DNA of 64,000 nucleotides from Zygaena filipendulae (GCA_907165275.2 OU015663.1:6832501-6896500), one strand, 5' to 3'. Numbered from the stretch's first letter, positions 10,618-24,574 are shown. A program made the numbers and translations. Notes: a model not told the origin generated them from the letters alone.

Positions 10618-11334
10618 ACTTTACTAAAATAATTGTTTATCGCATTTTATTACTCATCCTATCGGACCAGTCTTGTAAATAATGAAAGAAGAAATAAGTT
10701 TGCTTAAATAAAACTTCCTTGATCGTGTGACTTATACATAAGTACCTAGTAATATTCCTGAAAATCACAAGTCTGCGAGTTTTTATTCAGGCTAAACGAT
10801 TCATAAAATAACTTTCTGTTTCCCCGCAGTTTCGCCCGCTTGAATTTCAGCATTCCTCGGGAACTTTGCTGCAGGTTCTTTAACCTTAATTCTGGAAGGT
10901 TAATTCTGCTCCCGCGAAACCGTACCACTCTTACGTCTATACCTAAGGATATACACCTCCGTAGCGCAGCCGATGCTGGTTTCGATCTCGTGGCCACATC
11001 TAACAATTTGTCAATTCATGGCCACGACATCGATATACGTAAGGAGATCCTGGCGGAGGGTTAAACTTTTGCGTGAGCTGTCTTTGCCGTCTGGAATTTA
11101 AAAAGGATTGGTTTAGAACTGTGGGATATTGGAAGGACAAGGTGCTAGCCAAGGTGACCACCAGCCGAGACCTCTAGCTACAAGGCATGACGTCAAATAA
11201 ATAGCGGCGTGGTCAAAAGAATTGAATTCATTCCGATCGTTTTTAGATTCGTCCGTTTTTCGGTTTCAACTAAAAACTACGACGGATTTGAATGAAACTC
11301 GACCTATAAAGCTTATGTCTTGATTTAACTTTTA

Positions 11335-11421
11335 GGATAGGTACTTTTTATTCTGGCCCAATAAAGAGTACCGAAAGAACTCCCGAAACTCACGCGGGTG
11401 GATTCGGCGGGGAACAGCTAG
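11335..11421 (+). mobile_element. Helitron-like repeat, truncated
   Basis: Only the end is present: ACTCCCGAAACTCACGCGGG, then TGGATTCGGCGGGGAACAGC and CTAG at 11418-11421. Confidence 0.5.
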
Positions 11422-12176
11422 TAACATAATATAATACCATCCATACCATAATCCAAACATCTTCCATTATTCGCGCCATAAAAACTATAGTTATTTTATC
11501 TTACTTAAAATTTTCCCATGGTATTTGCAATTGTTTAAGTATTGCCTCTTATGAATATTAAATAGGTGGTACAATCTTGTTGGCAGGCCCGTAATTTTTT
11601 ATCATGGTAGGTACCTACTTTTATTAATTTATGATCATTATAACTGGGACTCTAAGGTCTACCACCAGTTATATTTTTGAACATTACTTTTTGTTTTTCA
11701 CCCATCGAAGTATCGAGCTTATTCAAAAGCAATAAGGTTGAAAGTTGAAACGATGGACGAGAAACCAAGGGAAATTACAATGTAGGTACATTAATACATA
11801 GTCGTAAGGCCCTGTTGTCTCGCGTATATAATATACAGCAAAGTGCCAATTGTAGATATATTTTAAATAATTTACTAAAAAGCAAGTTAGATGTTGTTTC
11901 TGCTACTAGTTTCTGTACAAGTCTATTTAACTCTTACAAATACGTTTGTCATAAAGTAACTAGTCAAATCAGCAAGGTTAGGCTTACAATTAGGGAAAAA
12001 CAATCTGACGAAATATTATTATGTCTTACAATTAGAAAATTAGTTCAATCTGTTTATACCAAATAATTTCTGATAAGTATCGGATGGCTTTTGAATTGGA
12101 TACTTAAAGAAGTGCAATGATTTTCCCCACGACACTTGTCTCACACAATTCTGGAGCGACTGTTTTTTATTAATAA

Positions 12177-12345
12177 CTAGCTGTGCCCCGCAGTTTCACC
12201 CGCGTGAGTTTCGGATTTACTTTTTAAACCTTCCCAGAACTTCCACAAATATTTCAAGATCACAATTAGCCAAATTGGTACAGCCATTCTCAAGTTTTAG
12301 CGAGACAAACGAATTATTAAATTAATTTATATTTATATAATATTA
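12177..12345 (-). mobile_element. Helitron-like repeat upstream of the 12.9-kb CpG patch
   Basis: CTAGCTGTGCCCCGCAGTTT, then CACCCGCGTGAGTTTCGG, and decaying to AATATTAGC at the right. Confidence 0.6.
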
Positions 12346-12879
12346 GCAATTAATTTTTGTATACAAGATACCTATTTAGAAAGTCCCTACACATTTGAAT
12401 GTTTCGGCACATTTTCAGGTGCTGTAAATAGATTAGTCATGAACTCGTGAGTCGTGACGTCAGAATTGCCCGAAATTGCGCAATTACAATTTCGATTATA
12501 ATTAAGTCATATTACAAAAAGTGTTAGCCATACTAGTATAGTATTATATTGTCTGTGGCCATACGATTAGTATCTACTACCTACTTTAAAATGATTTAAA
12601 ATTAATTAATTAATTAAATAAAATAAAATTAAGTAATTATTTCGAAACGATTGCTCGGCAATTTTTGAGCAGCGTGTACGATTTGAAAAAATAATTTGGC
12701 ATAGCTAGCTATACATATAACGGTCTACATTAAACTATTTTTGAGCGGCGCGGTGTCATGGGTATCATAATACATTGTTATTGTATAACTCTTGCATAGC
12801 ACCTTATCTATATACGAAATGCTTCCACTACGTTCATTCATAAGTTGTCCCCCCCACCATATCGCTTCATCGCTATTTG

Positions 12880-13122
12880 AATGAACGCGTGTGGAGTCGA
12901 GGAGCGACGCGGGCGCACCTACACAGTGTGTTCTCGATCTCGATCTCGCAGTGTCTAACCAGCCGGCCGGCGACACTGTATTGCCGCTGTCTGCGCCACG
13001 AACTCTATCGCGTGCCAATCAGTGTTATGCCCACAAAATCAGTGTGATCCAACATTGTTACTGTTATTGCCCGTGTGTTGTGACATTATCGCTAATCTGG
13101 ATAATATAGTTAAAATCGAGAG
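12880..13122 (+). promoter_or_regulatory. Candidate promoter and 5' untranslated first exon
   Basis: A CpG-rich patch in AT-rich surroundings with several arthropod initiator-like CAGT sequences (about 12947, 13018, 13038). It ends at a strong donor: AGAG then GTAAGATAAAG at 13123. A full CRE (TGACGTCA) lies at 12455-12462. A first exon of the plus-strand gene with coding exons at 29.5 and 39.1 kb is the simplest reading, but the join is not proven here. Confidence 0.4.
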
Positions 13123-16055
13123 GTAAGATAAAGTTCCTTTGATACGAATGTTTATTTCCATTCAAACCAGACGCCTACGCACCGAGCTGTGTGTCGCGAT
13201 TTGTGAACGATGTATTTACATGCACAAGTTTTATTCATACGCCATAGGTAGGGCCTTATTATTATCGATGTGTATGTGTGATATCAATGAGTGATTAAGA
13301 CGCTTTGTGTGACTTCAGTCTCGAGACAAAGCTTGATTCATAAGCGATGTGTGACTCTGCGAAGGCGAACCCTATCGTACCCACACTAGAAGATACTTAA
13401 TTCTTCGTAGAAGTTTAGTTCTGCTTCTTCGTTGAGTCATCGTTTGTCTTCTGTCTTTAATATAGAATATACCTAGATCGATTGCAGATAGTATTATATT
13501 ATCTGTGGTAATATTATCTAGGCATAGCTTGTGGCTGGCGGCTGAGCGGTATGGTGTGCGTTCGCTCCATTTCAAGTGGAGTTTTTATTCCGGCCGCTAC
13601 CAACTACCTGCGTGCGTAGGTATCGCCTCGTTTGACATCGCCTCGCGATCTCTCACGGTTTGAAATCCCGACAATCCCGCTAAATGTATTCGGCACCGCA
13701 AAAGGTACGCGATAACCTGCGATTTACGCCACAACTAAATGGCGGATCCAGAGGGCCTTAAGTGATCTAGGGTAGGTAGGTAGGTACTAACTGCATAACA
13801 GGTTACCTACCCAAGTTACCTATTACAAAAGTAGCTTCTGTATAACCACTGTAATTTTTAAAAAACGATCTGATTATTATGATATTTTCAATTTTGACGA
13901 ACATATATCGCTGTTTGAATATGGTCACTGATTTAGGGAGTCATCGCGACTCGTCCTCCTATTGACTTAACCCATCGTTAAACAAAGGGAATTTATTTTT
14001 GGGCTGGTTCCTGAATCCTGTACCTACATACAGGCGCGGTCTGAAGGAGCAGTCACAGGGGACATCACACCCCCTCCCCCCCAATCGTACACATTGTGTG
14101 CAATAAAATTTTGTATTGTGCAATAAGTCTAATTTACTCAAATTTCGCCCTCCAAAATTTTAGGCTGCGATCAAAACCCTCTCCAAAATTTCAGTCTGAG
14201 ACCGCGCCTGCCTACATTTTATACGTATATATAATATAAGAAAACACTTAACTTATATACCTTAATAAACATAGGCATACCTATATCTATGTGTAAGCTG
14301 TGGGTCATATTACTGATCTTTATTGTATACATACTAGGTACATACATACTATGCGAATGCGTGTTTAGTTATGTTTTCTAAAAATTTTAGTTTATAATTA
14401 TGTCAGGCGTTTTGTGATCCTTCTTCCAAGCAACACCTGATTCCAAGTATGGTCTAGAAATAGGTACTAATATGAATTTATATTTCTTTGTCTCTTTAGT
14501 TTGTTTGGGCTCTACATTGAACAGTTCAGTCAATTTCCCTCTATTATGATGTTAGTCAGGAGACCAACTTCAAACCTATGTGGATCAGGGATATTGTTAA
14601 ATAATTATGAGTGAAAGAATTCTTAAAATCGTTCCAGTAATCACAGAGATTACTCCCTACAGCCAAAAAAACATTAAAAAAACCCGTAAACATTAATTAA
14701 TCTGTAAACCTGGATTTAGATTACCTGCCTAGTTAGTACTTAGTAGGTAAGTCGGTTTCGATGGTGGTTTAAACAATTTACACATCCACTGTCAAGTGTT
14801 CAGCCGTTTTCGATGCCAACTGCACATACGTAAGATACTATCATTCATTTGCTGTGGAGTAAAACTGGATAAAATCGTTCCATAAATTGCCTGTCTTACC
14901 GCTACATATACATGTTATTGTGATACCTACTCCACTTAAAAGTCAGTTCTCATTTCTTATTCCGGACTAGGTGTGCTTATAATTTTACAAGTTAACCATC
15001 TTCGTCTACACTGTTACTTAATGTTAGGTGAATGATTTATGATGGTGTTAAACAAAAAAATGCTTAATCGTAACGAATAATACTCTAGATTCTTCGACAC
15101 AATCTCATTAGAAATATCTTCGAAGCCTTCCGTTACGTTCAATCGACACAAAATAGGTGTATAGTAATTTACATATATATTAAAACCTACCCTTATTACA
15201 TAGAATAGACATTGATTATGTGGGTTATTAAACCCTGTAAAACTCGTTGAGTACCTATAATAAAATAAAATCAAAGTAAAACACACAAGCGCGGTTAGTT
15301 AAGATTACCGAGCTAATGCAGTAATGTAAAAATCGCGTATGTTTAATGAGTTTTATTATGAAACTAGTCAAAACTGTACATTACGAGCAAGTGTGTTGAA
15401 AAAAAAAATACTAACTAGTCAGATCTTTCCGAGAACGTAGGTTGTACCTATCAAATATCTATATTAAACTTAAGTCTCTGCTGAAGTAATTAGTACCTAT
15501 TCGTGATTTAACTATTAATATTATTAAAAACTATAAAACTTCATTAGTAAAGTCAAATAACGTTGATTTCTTTAGCAAAATTCGTAATAGGTAGTAAGTA
15601 GGTGCCATTGGCTGCTCGAAAGTTTACAGTTTCACAAGAAGGAAAGAAAACAAATAGCCTTCTAGCCTTGTCGCCAAAACATACATAGGCTGCTTGTGTT
15701 TCACGAGATCGATAAGGCTGTACATTTTCACGGGGAAAATATGATAACTAATTTTATAATGCCATATACCTATATCAAATGATTTTTAAATATCAATGAA
15801 GAAAATACTGTATAACAGAATTTTAGACCACATTGCTTATGCTGATTCCAAATCAAAATTGTTGGACAATAACTGACAATCTCGTGAGTTGTGTGCCAAA
15901 TAAATTAAGCACCTAGTGTGGTACTCAATGACAATATGCATGATGTTTTATGTAGTAAGTAGCTCAGCGTCTGTCTGTTCTTGTTCCTGTATAAACAGCT
16001 GTAACCAAGAACAGCAGTTTAACTAAAATGGGTATTCGGTATTTACATAGAACTA

Positions 16056-16252
16056 TCCTTACTAATATTATAAATGTGAAAGTGAGTTTGTTTGTTTGTT
16101 ACGCTTTCACGCCTCAACAGCTCAACGGATCGTCATAAAATTTTGTATACACGTTTTCAGAGATACAGAAAAGTAAATAGGGTACTTTTTATTCCGGAAT
16201 TCACGCGGGAACTCCGAAATTAGCGTGGGACAAACCGCGAGGAACGGCCAGT
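16056..16252 (+). mobile_element. Helitron-like repeat, near full length
   Basis: Starts TCCTTACTAATATTATAAAT, includes TTACGCTTTCACGCCTCAAC and ATACACGTTTTCAGAGATAC, and ends GGACAAACCGCGAGGAACGG then CCAG instead of CTAG. Confidence 0.65.
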
Positions 16253-16532
16253 TAAGAAATAAACAGACTTACGATTAAAAAGACAAAACAAATCTTTTCA
16301 TTTGTCTAAACATATTCGTAGGACATTTTTCTTATTATGTATGATATATGTACACAGACTACAAATTAAAATGAGGTGTTATGATCTTTGCTCTGATCGA
16401 GTGCTAATCGGAAATAACTACAATTTTTAATAACCATTAAATGGTTTTTATGATATTGCAATGGATATTGCATAAATTAATATAAACCTACTTAACTGAC
16501 CTAACTGAAATTGAAAATGAAATATGGGTATA

Positions 16533-16946
16533 CAGGATGTCCCGTAAATCGACTTTAAGCCGAAACCAGGTTAGGCTAAGTCATAACAGGTGTTAACAGA
16601 AAAATATAAAAATCTTTGCTATGCCTGTTTAAAAAAAGGACAGTCATTAAAAAATGACGAAAGAAATAATTTTGAAAACTTCATTGGCAAAAACTTAAGT
16701 TTTAAGCAGTAGTTTTCAGAAACACTATTCAGGATTAATAACATAATAGGAAGAATATTGAAAAAAAATTAAAGTTTGTTGGAACAGGAGTTAAAGAACC
16801 GTCGCGTCGCAGGGTATAAATTTTTATAATTTTTATAAATTTTACAGATTATTTTTTTTATTATTATATTATTATTATTTTTCTATTAAGTTATGATTTA
16901 GCCTATCACCCAGTTCTGGCTTGACGTCGATTTACGGGACAGCCTG
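16533..16946. mobile_element. Mariner/Tc1-type MITE with TA target duplication
   Basis: Ends CAGGATGTCCCGTAAATCGAC and GTCGATTTACGGGACAGCCTG are 21-bp inverted repeats with one mismatch, flanked by TA at 16531-16532 and 16947-16948. The inverted similarity continues inward (TTAGGCTAAGTCATAAC against GTTATGATTTAGCCTA). The 414-bp interior has no transposase. Confidence 0.85.
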
Positions 16947-17470
16947 TATGTATCTATATAAAATATTTTTGCGTATACCGCGTAGGACAGCATAAGCATG
17001 CACAATGCACATACAATGTTACCGCACCGTAAATATCTGACATAATATTGTTACCCTGGTAACACTGAATACCGTTTCGCATCAAACAAGAAGAAACTTA
17101 AACCTACCTATTCCGTACTCATGAGTGGAAAACTCAGATGTGGCACAATGAGCGGCATTATCACCTTATCAGTTATCACACACCTATCCGAGTGTTATCT
17201 AGTCGACCCACCCAAGGTCACCCACCAACTCACAACCGACACGAACAATTAAAATTCAACGTTCAATTTTTAATAAATAATTTGGAAATTTTATCTTTTA
17301 ACGCGATCCGACTTATCCAAAGTTTCTCGGAAATCTTACGCGTGCATGCATGTAGTCTAAACGACATACGAAGGTATATGATATACCTACCTAAGGATAA
17401 AATCCTAACTGATATTAATAAATAAATAAATAAATAATAAATATTAATAAATAAATAATATTAAAATAAA

Positions 17471-17853
17471 CTAGCTGTCCCCCGCGGTTTTACCCGCGGT
17501 AATTTTGGCGTTCCGCGGGAATTCCAGAATAAACTATAGATATAAACCTTCCTCATGAATCACTTTACCTATTGGTGAAAACTGTATGAAAATCCGTTCA
17601 GTAGATGTTGAGTTTATCGCGAACAGGCAGCGGATGCGACTTCATTTTATACTATGTGAAGATGCGAATTTGAGTTTGTTATGCGCTTTCACAAAATCAA
17701 CAGACCATCAAAAAATTTTGCATACGCAATGTCAGGGGTACAAAAAAGTGCACAGAGTACCCAGAGAGAAAGTAATCACTACGTGAGAGTACCTACACGA
17801 ATTTTATCCTGGAATTCCCGTGGGAACTCCGGACTTCACGCGGGAACAGCTAG
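17471..17853. mobile_element. Helitron-like repeat, composite of two inverted ends
   Basis: Left terminus CTAGCTGTCCCCCGCGGTTT and right terminus CACGCGGGAACAGCTAG are opposite-facing; the middle has AAAATCCGTTCAGTAGATGT. Short ORFs here are repeat-derived. Confidence 0.55.
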
Positions 17854-18715
17854 TAGTAAATAAATGATGATAATATAATATCTCTCTCTGACTAGTGAAG
17901 GATTCGGTGTGAATCTACTCCGAATGAATAAAAGATTGGTTCAAAATATCACAATATCTTGGTCATATTCTAAATTAAATCTCTCCCATAAAAACAACAG
18001 CACAATCTTGATTCCAAGAAATTGAATAACTCGAAGCTAACATACAGTCCCAGTTCTCTCTTGGAAACATTTGATCGACATCTGACGAGTATAAACTAGT
18101 CACGGCTGAGGTTGGTGCACTATCAGACGCAGCGGGGGTGAAGGGGTAGAGGAGGAAGCGCCAGATGCGCAAGCGCAGGTTGCGCCAACACTCACCAAAA
18201 AAATGACAAAAACGACCATAATTCAATGAACATAGAGTTTAATTTTCATCAATTAATCGTTGAAGAAAAGTTGACGTATTTGTATGTTCGAGTGTAGGGT
18301 ACGAACTTCACCTTGCACGCAACGGGACCCTGTCCCTAGCAGGTAGAAAAATCAGTCGATGACATGATTCGGAACGGATCTCACTTTCTAGTTGGCGAAT
18401 ATGGGTGTTTTATTTAGAAACAAAGTAGAGACTTTAAAGTATTGTGCAATAGTCGGGTCCTGCTCCTGCCATACCGTTCTAAATTTTTAAAACGGAAACA
18501 TTGCTAGTTATGATTTTTTTTTTAAATAATTTAACAATTTATGAAATGGTATCGTAAATTCGATAGTACGGAAAAAAATTATAGATAGATAACACTTTAT
18601 TGTACTTACACCAAACAAATGTTACAAATTTTCTTAAATAGAGTAGGAATAAATTATAACGATTTCATGATTAGTTAAAAAGATTGATTTGAAAGCAATT
18701 AACTAATTATTTTTC

Positions 18716-18810
18716 TTTTAATTTTAATTTTAATTTTAATTTTAATTTTAATTTTAATTTTAATTTTAATTTTAATTTTAATTTTAATTTTAATTTTAAT
18801 TTTAATTTTT
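18716..18810. repeat. TTTTAA hexanucleotide tandem repeat
   Basis: About fifteen near-perfect TTTTAA units. A simple satellite with no other feature. Confidence 0.95.
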
Positions 18811-19332
18811 AATTTTTCGTTTATTCAGGACAACAACAGCTACAAAAACATATAATAGATTTAGATTACAAGATTACACTATGAGCCAATAATAGTTACC
18901 CTTATATAAAGTACAGAATAGAATTTAGCAGAACGTACACAAAACTATAACAATTTAGAAACACAGAACTTAGAAGTAAAAATAAAATTAACAATGTGAG
19001 GCTTTATGAACGGAAATCGGAACGGAATATATAAGTATATAGGAAGAAGAAATACACATACATACACACACGAATACAAACTCTTTCTCCTACTCGTACT
19101 TTTCTGCTTTTGGGGTGGTTTAGAAACCTACCTTTATTCAATCCTAAAATCCTATCTATTTTATCTTCCCTAGAGAAAATATTACGCACCTACCCATACC
19201 TACCCACATGTAAATTTAACACTCCAGTCCAAGAAGAAATTGTGAAAGTCCATTGTAAATAGGATGACATTTGACTTGCAGAAAACAAATCATTCTATAC
19301 ATTTTTTTAATGGGACCGATTGATCTATAGGT

Positions 19333-19531
19333 ATCTACTAATATTATAAAGAAGTAAAGTTTGCAGAGGTTGTAGGAGGTAATCTCTGGATCTACTGAAC
19401 CAATTTTGAAAATTATTTTACCTATAGAATACCTACTGCTGTGTTTCTGAGTGTCAAAGGGTATTTTTTATTCCAAAATTCCTGCGGAAACTCCAAAGTC
19501 ACCGCGGGTGAAACTGCGGGGGAACAGCTAG
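19333..19531 (+). mobile_element. Helitron-like repeat
   Basis: Starts TCTACTAATATTATAAAGAA and ends ACCGCGGGTGAAACTGCGGG, then GGAACAG and CTAG at 19528-19531. Confidence 0.6.
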
Positions 19532-21097
19532 TATGTAATAAAATTATGACCATTAAATACAGTGCATTATAATAGTACAGTGTGAGTATATATGTTTAAT
19601 TTGAAGATAAGTCGATTTGTTTTCTCGTAAATATGGAGCTGGTCCCAAAGAAAATGTAGGTATAACCATGAGATGAACAGTTTCCCGCTACAATAATATT
19701 AATATTATAATAATATCTCAACTCACAACACATAGATCTACTTGATTCCCTTTAAAAATATTATAGTGGTTAGTTAAGAGTTATAGGTATTATGTGAAAG
19801 ATATGTTGCACACCCAGATACTGGACGTAAATGCACATACCTATAAAATGCTGGCACAGTAACAATTCAGTGCGAGTACTAAATATAGCACAAAATAAAA
19901 TAACAGTCGCTTGCCCTTCATTCAAAACATATACCCACTACAGTAATTGTGAACTCTGTCATTCGACATATTAAGTTCATATTTTGTTGAGCAGTGTGGA
20001 CATTGTAATTGGTCGTGACTGTCGTCTGCGCGGGCGCACCAGAATTTTTAATTATGAATTAATTAGTAACGATCAACATCACAAACTTGCTTAATCCATA
20101 CTATGTGTATTACTCATACACAGTTGATTAACATAAAGTTTATGTAAACAATATTCAATTTCTCCATGGAGTTTGAATATTCTTTAACAATAGGTCATAT
20201 GCATTGAGAGCTGATATTGCGTTAAAATTATTATCTTGAAATATTCAAGCTCTATAATAATAATCGGAGTTGTCTACTACTTTCAAAACTTTATCTAATA
20301 CTCTCTAAAAATCCGTATAGGTACCCACTAATATTAAGGTTTTAAATATAATATTTAGATAGGTACTTGCCTTTCTATATATTTCCAAATATTGAATGTT
20401 ACCTTTGTTAATGACTCTACATACGATATAGCTACTAAAACTCTACTAAAACTAAAATTGAGTAGAAACGTTTTTCAAAATCGTAGAGTACCTTGGTACG
20501 ACCAAAATACGATGTTAGTAAAAACATTATATACAAATTTTAATACGTTATAAATCATTTACATGCACCGCGGGTACATTATGACGGCAGGGGTCGTCGA
20601 CTCTGATAAATATTAATATACGAGTACTGCCTATATCACCGCTTCCTACTCTTTATAATCTATACTGAATGACATAAATAAATGTGTTTTACAAACAAAA
20701 ATAGATATTTTGAAATAAATATACCAGTGTAGGTACTAAATATATGTATTTATCACAGTTAATCCCCACGGTTTGGAGTAACTGTGAAAATTCCGTCATA
20801 AAAGTATCCTATGGGCTGTCACTCAGGAACACGTTAACATCCAGTGAAAGAAAATCGGTTAGTAATTTTGAAGTTTATCCATAACAAACAAACATAATTA
20901 TGTATAAAAAATAAATTTGTTTCTCTTATAATATTAAGTAAAAATAGTATATACCTACTACAAGTAAAATAATGTCTGTAAGCGCTGCATACCTCGAGGA
21001 ATGGCAAAGCTTTATGAGGTAATGGGCGAGACACATTGCTTGTAAAAATGACAACAATTGGGATATATAGGTTCTCAAATGGGACCAAGTATATAAC

Positions 21098-21262
21098 ATG
21101 TAAATCTACCGATAGACGCGCTGTGTGCAGACCTTCCTTAAGATGGACCGATGATGGTAGAGATTATGGGGATCAGTCGCACGAGGGAGGAGGGCCGGTT
21201 ATCGCAGATATCCCTGGGGAGACCTTTGTCCAACAGTGGACGTCAGACGCTGGTATGATAAT
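21098..21262 (+). pseudogene. Carboxyl end of a LINE ORF2 (degenerate fragment)
   Basis: One frame reads DRRAVCRPSLRWTDDGRDYG and ends GETFVQQWTSDAG. The G-R-P-x-x-R-W-x-D-D ... A-Y-V-Q-Q-W-T pattern is the usual end of RTE/CR1-like endonuclease-reverse transcriptase ORFs in Lepidoptera. The downstream TCCAACAGTGGACGTCAGAC matches the 3' end seen antisense at 9746-9782. Upstream sequence is too decayed to follow. Confidence 0.6.
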
Positions 21263-22894
21263 ATCAAGGTTTTTTCTGTCATCCCTACAAGCAGTGTTTC
21301 TCGTCCACTGCCTCATAAAGTTTTCTTTGCGATATCAGCAAAATACATTTCACTTGACCCACCTTTTTTTGTCCTTTACTAAAAAAACATATTTTCAAGT
21401 GTAAAACGACGAAATGTTACAACTATGATAACATGAATGTTTCGTCGTTTTATAAAAGTTGTCTTTGTTTTGGGCAATAGATAAGTATAGTTCTATCTAC
21501 TGACCAACTTTTACTAAGCTGCCATGTCGTAGTACATAATGCGCCTACGCCTATGAATAATGCTTGTTGACGTTTTAAATCATTAAAAAAATTAAAAATA
21601 AATAAACTGACAAAGAATTTACAGTGGTGATTGATCATTTAATCGATTGCAATTTTCAGGAAGGTCACCACCGAAATCTAATGTAACAAAACAAGTATAT
21701 TTTAAATATCTATATCAAAATAATAAGGTCCATGCATAAATATAATAAATAGGTGCATGTATTAAATATAAATAAATAGGGCATTTATTTATACTGCCTT
21801 GTGCTTTTCTATTATTTTTGTTATGGAGGTGGCGGCGAATGTCAAATGACAGTTTACCTACGGAAAGACTGTGTGGAAACAATAATAATAATTCTTAAAA
21901 AAGTACCTAAATCTAGTTGGTAGTCAAAAATTTTTTGTATAAAGCTAAGAATTTTTGTTAATGTTCTTCAAGTCAGCTCCGAGAACAAATCTAGCAAAGC
22001 AAAATTAGTCCTACATTAGTCACACGGAGTTATGGATGGTATGGTATGAAGTGTGGCGGGGTGTGGGGCAGCGTGTGCTAAAAATAGACTATCAGAAACA
22101 GGTGGTCGTCGCTTCAATCTTACCCTTCCACATCTCGCCCACACAACCATTGCCAGCACATGGGGATAGTTTGCGCGACATCCGTACGGCCAACTATGTC
22201 CGTATTTATGTTTCAGAGCCCTCGATCAGGAACCTATCCATTTATGTATTTGGACTTCGAAATTTCCTGATTCATCTACCATTCAAGTATATGTACGTCG
22301 TCTAGTTTCTACCTAGTTTCCTCATAAATTTTATTTTAATACTAGCTGTGTCGGAGAGCGAAGTCCGAAAACCTTCAATAGGTTTTAAAACAAATTTCAT
22401 TTTGGAGAACTGAAACTTTTCCTATGTACCATCTACCTTTATACCTTTACCTTTATCTATGGTACCATCACTCGAATATTAAAACCATTTTCAACAAGGT
22501 TCTTAGATCGCCGTCGGATATCCGCCGAGCTCACTCATTAGAGAGTTAGACATGATGTGTCTGGGCGAAATGCGATTCATACGTACATTGTATCTACTAT
22601 AAACCGATCTCTGACTACCGTATGCTGGCTGGAATGTTATGAAATACTAACGGTTCCTACGTTTTCACCCTCAGGAATATTTAGTATTCCCTTGGAATGC
22701 TAGGGTGAAAATTATTTCCGCTTCATAGGTCAAGTAGTGTCCGAGATTTTGCAATTAGTCAGTGAATTTTATAAGTGAGTTAAGATTTGTGAATAAAGGA
22801 AATGAAACAGCCTATGAAACAATTAATTAAAATTTCAACTCCTCTAGGTAATTTAGATACGTAATAAAAATGACGTAACAATTAAAAATCTAAA

Positions 22895-23085
22895 CTAACA
22901 TTATAAAGGGAAAAGATTAGATTTTTTGTTTGTTTCTTTGAAATGATTCAATTCAAAAACTACTAGACTGATTTCAAAAATTGTTTCACTATTAGAATGC
23001 ATATGAGTAACATAGGCTACATTATAACCCGGAATTCTTACGAGAACTCTGAAATTACGGCGGGTGATACCGCGGGAAAAAATTT
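22895..23085 (+). mobile_element. Helitron-like repeat, decayed
   Basis: TAACATTATAAAGGGAAAAG at the left; GGAATTCTTACGAGAACTCT, then GAAATTACGGCGGGTGATAC and CGCGGG at the right. The CTAG end is lost. Confidence 0.45.
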
Positions 23086-24324
23086 ACTCGAAAAAAATTA
23101 CCTACGATTGAGTCTTCTCAAAATTGTATCGTGCGACACTCGACTGTGACCGTATTGAAATTCTACACAGACAACATGTATCTGCTACCTACTTATCGTG
23201 GACACTTTGATGTATTTGCGAAATATGCAATAGTATTAAATTTAATGATGAACAATAGCATACCAACTCGCTTGAATACTACTGATAAAATCCCTATAGC
23301 TGGTATTTTTCTTACTGCTCTTAGGTACCTACACAACTACACACCTACCTATACGATCAGAGTTTTACAACTTTACAAATATTTTTTTTTTAATTAATCA
23401 ACGGCCGATTTAAAATTAACAGTCAGATTGACGCAATTAATACTATTATAGCTGTACCGCTCCGTAAATCAAAAGGTGCTGGATTCGATTCTAAGGGCTG
23501 AACTTATTGTTAGTGTGATTTTATGGGATCGAGTAAATCTGTATGTTTTTCAATGTTACTATTATTCTTATTTTAATTTTTAGGTTTACATCGTACCTAT
23601 AACTAAGCAGCCCGAAATAAATCCGGGTGAAATCCAATCCAATCATCAATCATAATTTGCCGCGCTCGACTTCTTGGCTGGTGTCCCCGCGACCCTGAAT
23701 GTGTCTCTATATTTAGCACAAAACTTGCATCCCCTCTTTTGTCTCCAATGCACATAGACCAGTCATGCGATGTTTGGATTTGTTGAACTCTCCGATTCTC
23801 GTCGGATGTCGAACGTCAGTGATCGGACCCTTTTAACCGACTTCAAAAAAGAAAGTAATTTATTTTTATTTAGTAGCTTTGTCGTTTTGTTTGCCTTCGA
23901 AATCAATTGACATAGTAATTTAGTCTATTGGATGATTATTATTTGATTCAATCTGCAGACAGAAAAATATAATATGTAAGTGCTTTTCTTGATAAACTGA
24001 TACAATTTCAATGCCTCATGATCGTCCACCTGATATCTTAGACCAAAATCTGAAGATACCAATAATCTTCAGATTTTGCTAAATATGGTAGGTAGTAGGA
24101 TATCGTTTAGTTCCTGTAGATCTCATAATTTCTTCCGTCATTGCAACTTTTATCATCGAATAAATAAGGCTCTACTTTTTTCTTCGAATGTCATTATAGG
24201 TATGTTTAGAAATATGTAACTAAAATTTCTGAATTTGGGAATACAGAATATCTACCTACATTGCCATTACGATCGGAATACATAATACGATAAAACAAAA
24301 AAAAAATATCTAATTCCGACCCAT

Positions 24325-24574
24325 CCTAATAATATTATAAACGCGAAAGTTTGTAAGTATGTATGGATGGATGGATGGATGGATGGATGGATGGATGGAT
24401 GGATGGATGGATGGATGTTTATTACTCTTTTACGAAAAAACTACTGAATGTATTTAAATGAAACTTTAAAATAATATAGCTTATACATCAGATTACCACA
24501 TAGGGTACTTTTTATCCCGGAATTCCCGCGAGAAATCTGAAATTAACGCGGGTGAAACCGCAGAGCGTAACTAG
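24325..24574 (+). mobile_element. Helitron-like repeat containing a GGAT microsatellite
   Basis: TCCTAATAATATTATAAACG, GCGAAAGTTTGTAAGTATGT, then a GGAT array, then GGGTACTTTTTATCCCGGAA and GCGGGTGAAACCGCAGAGCG, ending CTAG at 24571-24574. Confidence 0.65.
24361..24417. repeat. GGAT tetranucleotide microsatellite
   Basis: About thirteen ATGG units inside the Helitron-like repeat at 24325-24574. Confidence 0.95.

Larger units (their letters stand above)
10620..12454. other. Intergenic stretch after Sec10
   Basis: No coding exon is seen. Holds a Helitron-like fragment (11335-11421), another at 12177-12345, and CRE palindromes TGACGTCA at 11188-11195 and 12455-12462. A short ORF around 10840-11064 is GC-richer but has no recognisable product. 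Confidence 0.6.

Noticed and set aside
24361..24417. Regular short repeat, considered as a CRISPR array
   Set aside because: It is a simple 4-base microsatellite without spacers, in a eukaryotic genome.
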